DNA from: JABFRJ01 sp033812735
Lineage (GTDB): Bacteria > Pseudomonadota > Alphaproteobacteria > Rhizobiales > Hyphomicrobiaceae
Direction: 5' to 3'
DNA length: 27,130 nt
NCBI GenBank assembly: GCA_033812735.1
Contig: JAPXTA010000066.1
Location: 1 to 27,130 of the forward strand
Shown here piece after piece: positions 22,879-27,130 of the stretch. The notes beneath the pieces are model-generated. The model was not told the origin of the DNA, did not search any database, and worked only from the letters and a program-made list of their open reading frames with translations. Position 1 is the first letter of the stretch. Every line of letters starts with the position of its first letter. The translations under genes were made by a program, and so were the position numbers.

Positions 22879-23817
22879 ATGCCGGACGTGATCGTCACCG
22901 AGTTTCTAGATCCAAAGCCGCTCGAGGATCTCAAGAAGAGCTATTCCGTGCATGTCGATACGGGGCTCTGGAACAAACCCGAGGAGCTTGGGCGACTGCT
23001 TGGCGACGCGGTTGCCGTCATTGTCCGTAACCGCACTCAGGTCACGGCTGACCTGCTCAAGCATGCGCCAAAACTCAAAGTGGTCGGGCGGCTCGGCGTC
23101 GGTCTCGATAATATCGACATGATTGCGTGCAAGGCGCGCGGGATCACGGTTTGTCCGGCGATCGGCGCCAATGCCGTGTCGGTGGCCGAGTACGTCGTCG
23201 CGATGGCGATGATGCTGGGGCGGCTGCGCGGCTATCAATCGACCGCTGAACTTGTCGATGGCAAATGGCCACGCGAGGCCGCCGCCGAAGGTTTTGAAAT
23301 GGCGGGGAAACAGCTCGGCATCATCGGGTTCGGGAATATCGGGCAGACGGTTGCCGGCCGTGCCCGGGGGCTTGGCATGACGATCGCCGCCTTCGACGAT
23401 TACGTTCCCGCAAACAGCAATGCTTGGCGCGACGCGAAGCGGATGACGTTCGATCAGGTGATTGCGACCAGCGACGTGGTGACGCTGCATTGCCCGCTGA
23501 CACCGGAGACGAGGCACCTCATCAATGCTGGCCGCCTCGCGGCCATGAAAAAGGGTGCCCTGCTCATTAATACGGCGCGCGGCGGTGTTGTCGACGAAGC
23601 CGCCGTGGCTGCGGCGCTGAAGTCGGGGCAGCTCGGTGGTGCGGCGCTCGATGTCTTCGAGAAGGAACCGATCGACAAGGCCAGTGGGGCTGTGTTCGCG
23701 GGCATTCCGAACGTCATTCTGACGCCGCACATCGCTGGCGTGACCCGGGAGAGCAACGACCGGATCTCGACGGTCACGGTTGCCAACGTCTTGAAAGCGC
23801 TGGGAGAGGGCCGATGA
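22879..23817 (+). CDS. D-isomer-specific 2-hydroxyacid dehydrogenase (possible sulfolactate dehydrogenase SlcC-like)
   Basis: This 312-residue NAD-dependent enzyme of the D-2-hydroxyacid dehydrogenase family interconverts 2-hydroxy and 2-oxo acids. The NAD motif GFGNIG is at residues 150-155 with acidic DD at 173-174. The catalytic set is R234 (NTARGGVVDE), E263 (DVFEKEP) and H284 (TPHIAG). Its stop overlaps the next gene's start (ATGA), so the two are translationally coupled. The partner is an Ldh/ComC-family dehydrogenase. In Chromohalobacter a D-2-hydroxyacid-type SlcC and ComC together interconvert the sulfolactate enantiomers, so this pair may do the same for a sulfonated or ordinary hydroxyacid. 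The substrate is inferred from context only. Confidence 0.9.
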   Translation: MPDVIVTEFLDPKPLEDLKKSYSVHVDTGLWNKPEELGRLLGDAVAVIVRNRTQVTADLLKHAPKLKVVGRLGVGLDNIDMIACKARGITVCPAIGANAVSVAEYVVAMAMMLGRLRGYQSTAELVDGKWPREAAAEGFEMAGKQLGIIGFGNIGQTVAGRARGLGMTIAAFDDYVPANSNAWRDAKRMTFDQVIATSDVVTLHCPLTPETRHLINAGRLAAMKKGALLINTARGGVVDEAAVAAALKSGQLGGAALDVFEKEPIDKASGAVFAGIPNVILTPHIAGVTRESNDRISTVTVANVLKALGEGR

Positions 23818-24833
23818 GCGGGACCGAGACTATCAGCATTGCCGACCTCGAGGCCGTCCTGCGAGGGGCGCTTGTGGCGTCGAAGACGTCGGACGCGAAC
23901 GCGGCTTCCGTCGCGCGGGCGCTGACTGCTGCCGAAGTCGACGGCCAAAAGGGGCACGGGTTGTCGCGCATCGCGAGCTATGCGGCACAGTCGAAGAGCG
24001 GGAAGGTGGATGGCTTTGCGGTGCCGACGGTTACCCAAACGCGGCCCGCCGCGCTGATGTTCGACGTCAAGAGCGGATTTGCGTACCCTGCCTTCGATAT
24101 GGCCGTCGAGCGGTTGCCGGTCTTGGCCCGCGCCAACGGCGTTGCTGCGGCCGGGTTCGTCCGGTCGCATCATGCCGGTGTGGTCGGACGGCACGTCGAG
24201 CGGCTTGCTGAACAAGGGATGGTGGCGCTTGCGTTTGCCAACACGCCTGGTGCCATGGCCGCGTGGGGCGGCCGCAAGGCAGTGTTCGGGACGAACCCTA
24301 TCGGTTTTGCGGCGCCCCGACGCGGCGACGCCCCGATGGTGATCGACATGGCGTTGTCGGCGGTTGCGCGCGGCAAGATCTTGACGGCCGCGCAGAAGGG
24401 CGAGCCGATCCCCGAGGGGTGGGCGGTCGATGAACATGGCAAGCCGACCACCGATGCAAAGGCCGCATTGAAGGGTACGCTGACCCCTGCCGGCGGCGCA
24501 AAGGGCTCTGCCCTGGCGTTGATGGTCGAGTTGATCGCTGTCGCGCTGACGGGTGCCAATCTCGCGAGCGAGGCTACGTCGTTCTTCGATGGCGAAGGCC
24601 CGCCGCCCGGTGTTGGACAGTTCGTGCTGGCGATCGATCCGAGCGCTTTCGGCGGCGGCCAAACCTTTGCCGACCGGTTTGCGTCGCTGGTCGATCTCAT
24701 CGAGGGCGATGGCTCGGCCAGGCTACCGGGTACGCGGCGGTTGGCACTACGCGCGAAGGCTGCCAGCGGCGGCGTTCAGGTCGATGCAACCTTGCTTGCA
24801 GAAGCGCGCAAACTCGCAGGCGTTCTTTCCTAG
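23814..24833 (+). CDS. Ldh family (malate/L-lactate/sulfolactate) oxidoreductase, ComC-like
   Basis: This 339-residue protein belongs to the Ldh_2 family (PF02615), NAD(P)-dependent dehydrogenases for malate, L-lactate, ureidoglycolate, sulfolactate or imino acids, structurally unrelated to classical LDH. The probable catalytic H48 lies in GQKGHGLSRI. GFVRSHHAGVVG (114-125), FANTPGAMAAWGG, VFGTNPIGFAAP and GAKGSALALMVELI are characteristic. It overlaps the upstream dehydrogenase gene by 4 bp. Opposite stereospecificities of the two families suggest net epimerisation of one 2-hydroxyacid through its 2-oxo form. No sulfolyase (suyAB) or other desulfonation gene is present here. Confidence 0.9.
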   Translation: MSGTETISIADLEAVLRGALVASKTSDANAASVARALTAAEVDGQKGHGLSRIASYAAQSKSGKVDGFAVPTVTQTRPAALMFDVKSGFAYPAFDMAVERLPVLARANGVAAAGFVRSHHAGVVGRHVERLAEQGMVALAFANTPGAMAAWGGRKAVFGTNPIGFAAPRRGDAPMVIDMALSAVARGKILTAAQKGEPIPEGWAVDEHGKPTTDAKAALKGTLTPAGGAKGSALALMVELIAVALTGANLASEATSFFDGEGPPPGVGQFVLAIDPSAFGGGQTFADRFASLVDLIEGDGSARLPGTRRLALRAKAASGGVQVDATLLAEARKLAGVLS

Positions 24834-24971
24834 TTCACCCCGGTTCGACCTTCGTCTGCGACAAATCGTGCCGTGACATCGCGGCCATGCCGAATGCGAA
24901 TTTGCCGCAGCACAGCATCTCGCGCATAGTCTTATTTCAAAGGGCTTCGGGAGCGTCGTGCTGCGCTGCGG

Positions 24972-24985
24972 TTGATCAATGTCAA
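24972..24985 (+). promoter_or_regulatory. FNR/FixK-type box upstream of ccoN
   Basis: TTGATCAATGTCAA matches the anaerobox consensus TTGAT-N4-ATCAA at 9 of 10 defined positions. It lies about 99 nt before the ccoN start, suitable for activation of the cbb3 oxidase operon by a FixK/FNR-type regulator under low oxygen. Confidence 0.75.
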
Positions 24986-25083
24986 ATCCCGACTCCTAAC
25001 CGCGTGGTCAACCTCACAACGCAGTTGATGCTCCCTTTTGGGGGGCGGGCCGCCATGGGCGGTTCCATGTGGGATTGGGATCA

Positions 25084-26739
25084 ATGCAAAAAACTACGGC
25101 AGAATGGTCGGCCTTGGGCGACTCGTTCGCGGCGCTCGTCGCCGCGCTCGGTGTTGTGCTCGGCGTGACCCTCGCCATCGGGTCCGCAGATGGACCGATG
25201 GCGTTTCATGGTGCACTCTTGGCGCTCGGCGGCGCGATCTTCGCCGGCGCTGTTCTCAAAGGTTTCGGCAAAGCGACGAGCGAAGAAGAGAAAAGCAGCT
25301 ACTTCGACGGGCCTATCAAGCTGGCCGTCGTCGCTTCGATCTTCTGGGGTATCGCCGGTTTCGTCGTCGGCGACGTTCTCGCTTGGCAGCTGGCGTTCCC
25401 AGCATTGAATTTCGACTTGCCATGGATCAGCTTCGGCCGCTTGCGCCCGCTGCATACCTCGGCCGTCATCTTTGCGTTCGGCGGTAACGTCCTGCTCGCG
25501 ACATCGTTCTACGTCGTCCAGCGGACCTGCCACGCGCGCCTCGTCGGCCGCTGGGCCCCTTGGTTCGTTGTCGGCGGCTTCCAGGTGTTCATTGCCATCG
25601 CGGGCACCGGCTATCTGCTCGGCGTGACGCAGGGCAAGGAATACGCTGAGCCCGAGTGGTACGCCGACCTGTTCCTGACGGTCATCTGGGTCGTCTACCT
25701 GCTCGTCTTCCTCGGTACGCTTTGGAAGCGCAAAGAGCCGCACATCTACGTCGCCAACTGGTTCTATCTGGCGATGATCGTCACGATCGCGATGCTGCAT
25801 CTCGTCAACAACGCGACCATTCCGGTCAGCCTCACCGGTTCGAAGAGCTACATTGCGATGTCGGGCGTCCAAGACGCCATGACACAGTGGTGGTACGGCC
25901 ATAACGCGGTGGGCTTCTTCCTGACCGCCGGCTTCCTCGGCATCATGTACTACTTCGTGCCGAAGCGGGTCGAACGTCCGGTCTACTCTTACCGTCTGTC
26001 GATCGTGCACTTCTGGACGCTGATTTTCCTCTACATCTGGGCGGGTCCGCACCACTTGCACTACACCGCACTTCCCGACTGGGCGCAGACCCTCGGCATG
26101 GCGTTTTCGATCATGCTTTGGATGCCTTCGTGGGGTGGCATGATCAACGGCCTCATGACCTTGGCCGGCGCGTGGGACAAGCTCCGCACTGATCCGGTCG
26201 TGCGTCTCCTGGTTGTGTCGGTCGCCTTCTACGGCATGTCGACCTTCGAAGGTCCGCTGATGTCCATCAAGGCGGTCAACTCGCTGTCGCACTACACTGA
26301 CTGGACCATTGGTCACGTGCACTCCGGTGCGCTCGGCTGGGTCGCGATGGTGTCGTTCGGTGCGATCTACTGCCTCGTTCCCTGGTTGTGGAATCGCAAG
26401 GGGCTCTACTCGCTCAAGCTGGTGGAATGGCACTTCTGGACGTCGACGATCGGCATCCTGCTGTACATCACAGCGATGTGGGTCTCGGGCATCACACAGG
26501 GCTTGATGTGGCGCGCCTACGACAAGCTCGGCTTCCTGCAGTACTCGTTCATCGAGACCGTGGAAGCGATGAAGCCCTACTACATCATCCGCGCCATCGG
26601 TGGCCTGTTGTTCATCGCCGGCTCTTTGATCATGGCCTACAACGTCTGGCGCACCATCCGTGGCGACGCCATCCGCGACGAAGCTGACCAGCCGCGTATC
26701 GCCGCTGCGCCGGGCCTTCGTCCGCAACCGGCCGAGTAA
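25084..26739 (+). CDS. ccoN: Cytochrome c oxidase, cbb3-type, subunit I
   Basis: This 551-residue catalytic subunit of the high-affinity cbb3 oxidase lies in the inner membrane with at least 12 helices. Metal ligands can be placed: H124 (RPLHTSAV) and H413 or H411 (TIGHVHSGALGW, haems b and b3), with CuB ligands H273 (WWYGHNAVGFF) and H323-H324 (GPHHLHYT). The extra N-terminal helices (about residues 13-60) match the longer FixN forms of Hyphomicrobiales. ATG 25084 is chosen; GTG 25069 is an in-frame alternative, and neither has a strong ribosome-binding site. ccoO follows 12 nt downstream, and a FNR/FixK box lies upstream. Confidence 0.96.
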   Translation: MQKTTAEWSALGDSFAALVAALGVVLGVTLAIGSADGPMAFHGALLALGGAIFAGAVLKGFGKATSEEEKSSYFDGPIKLAVVASIFWGIAGFVVGDVLAWQLAFPALNFDLPWISFGRLRPLHTSAVIFAFGGNVLLATSFYVVQRTCHARLVGRWAPWFVVGGFQVFIAIAGTGYLLGVTQGKEYAEPEWYADLFLTVIWVVYLLVFLGTLWKRKEPHIYVANWFYLAMIVTIAMLHLVNNATIPVSLTGSKSYIAMSGVQDAMTQWWYGHNAVGFFLTAGFLGIMYYFVPKRVERPVYSYRLSIVHFWTLIFLYIWAGPHHLHYTALPDWAQTLGMAFSIMLWMPSWGGMINGLMTLAGAWDKLRTDPVVRLLVVSVAFYGMSTFEGPLMSIKAVNSLSHYTDWTIGHVHSGALGWVAMVSFGAIYCLVPWLWNRKGLYSLKLVEWHFWTSTIGILLYITAMWVSGITQGLMWRAYDKLGFLQYSFIETVEAMKPYYIIRAIGGLLFIAGSLIMAYNVWRTIRGDAIRDEADQPRIAAAPGLRPQPAE

Positions 26740-26751
26740 CGGGGAAAAACG

Positions 26752-27130
26752 ATGAAACACGAAGTGTTCGAGAAGAATTCGATCATCCTGTTGATCGGAA
26801 TTCTGCTGATGGTCTCGATCGGCGGCCTGGTTCAGATCCTGCCGCTGTATTGGGTGGACAGCACTATTGAGAAGGTGAAGGGCATGCGTCCCTACACCCC
26901 TCTCGAGCAGGCTGGTCGCGACATCTACATCCGCGAAGGCTGCTACAATTGCCATAGCCAGATGGTCCGCACGTTGCGCGACGAAGTCGAGCGCTATGGC
27001 CACTACAGCCTCGCGGCCGAGAGCATGTACGACCATCCGTTCCAGTGGGGTTCGAAGCGGACGGGACCCGATCTCGCCCGCGTCGGCGGCAAGTACTCCG
27101 ATCAATGGCAGGCGGATCACCTGATCAATC
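26752..27130 (+). CDS. ccoO: Cytochrome c oxidase, cbb3-type, subunit II (partial, cut by window end)
   Basis: The first 126 residues of CcoO are present. They include an N-terminal membrane anchor (about 10-34, IILLIGILLMVSIGGLVQIL), the monohaem c motif CYNCH (C64, C67, H68), MVRTLRDEVERYGHYS and WGSKRTGPDLARVGGKYSD. CcoO passes electrons from CcoP to the CcoN haem/copper centre on the periplasmic side. GGGGAAAAA precedes the ATG, 12 nt after ccoN, so it is cotranscribed. The C-terminal part and any ccoQ/ccoP lie beyond the window. Confidence 0.96.
   Translation, partial: MKHEVFEKNSIILLIGILLMVSIGGLVQILPLYWVDSTIEKVKGMRPYTPLEQAGRDIYIREGCYNCHSQMVRTLRDEVERYGHYSLAAESMYDHPFQWGSKRTGPDLARVGGKYSDQWQADHLIN

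Noticed and set aside
22547..22891. 114-residue plus-strand open frame
   Set aside because: It spans the candidate promoter and a strong terminator and overlaps the dehydrogenase start, so it is unlikely to be coding.
24887..25168. 93-residue plus-strand open frame before ccoN
   Set aside because: It runs across the FNR-type box and into ccoN in another frame, and has no ribosome-binding site or family resemblance.
25081..27120. 679-residue open frame on the minus strand
   Set aside because: It covers ccoN and ccoO antisense, has low-complexity charged composition, and conflicts with clear oxidase genes.

Overview
The window looks like chromosome of a high-GC alphaproteobacterium of the Hyphomicrobiales, probably near Xanthobacteraceae/Nitrobacteraceae. 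This is inferred from an IalB-family secreted protein, a tiny aa3-oxidase subunit IV, a tripartite tricarboxylate transporter (TTT), a FixK/FNR-type box in front of ccoNO, and REP/GC-rich intergenic repeats common in that order. No rRNA, tRNA, CRISPR array, transposase or phage gene was recognised.

Layout. 1-3.7 kb: a 49-residue COX IV-like membrane protein, an IalB-family exported protein with its terminator, an orphan family 5 solute-binding protein and a one-helix membrane protein. 3.8-6.0 kb: glutathione-dependent formaldehyde dehydrogenase, then a RelE-like toxin with an unusual antitoxin, then a YchJ-family protein, all close together on +. 6.1-10.7 kb: a minus-strand tctB-tctA-tctC transporter with an amidase behind it. 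10.9-15.1 kb: crotonase-fold protein, exported intradiol dioxygenase, 3-hydroxyisobutyrate dehydrogenase, a small unknown protein and a family III CoA-transferase. 15.1-17.1 kb: repeat-rich gap and purH. 17.1-20.6 kb: an unknown protein, a lipoprotein, IorA without IorB, and a small unknown protein. 20.7-24.8 kb: aspartate dehydrogenase, a DUF169 protein, a candidate small RNA, and an overlapping pair of 2-hydroxyacid dehydrogenases. 24.9 kb to the end: ccoN and the start of ccoO behind an FNR/FixK-like box.

The metabolic genes point to scavenging of organic and amino acids (TTT uptake, amidase, AspDH, IorA, HIBADH, CoA-transferase, D-/L-hydroxyacid dehydrogenases), formaldehyde detoxification and micro-oxic respiration. 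The most unusual items are: (1) a toxin-antitoxin pair whose antitoxin keeps the usual N-terminal part but carries a DUF1508/YegP-like domain where the helix-turn-helix normally lies; (2) a candidate small RNA at about 22708-22793 with a good promoter, a strong intrinsic terminator and a C-rich loop, with no protein gene upstream to explain the terminator; (3) a dehydrogenase pair resembling the SlcC/ComC sulfolactate-epimerising pair; (4) a crotonase homologue lacking both catalytic glutamates; (5) a G-quadruplex-capable inverted repeat pair upstream of purH.
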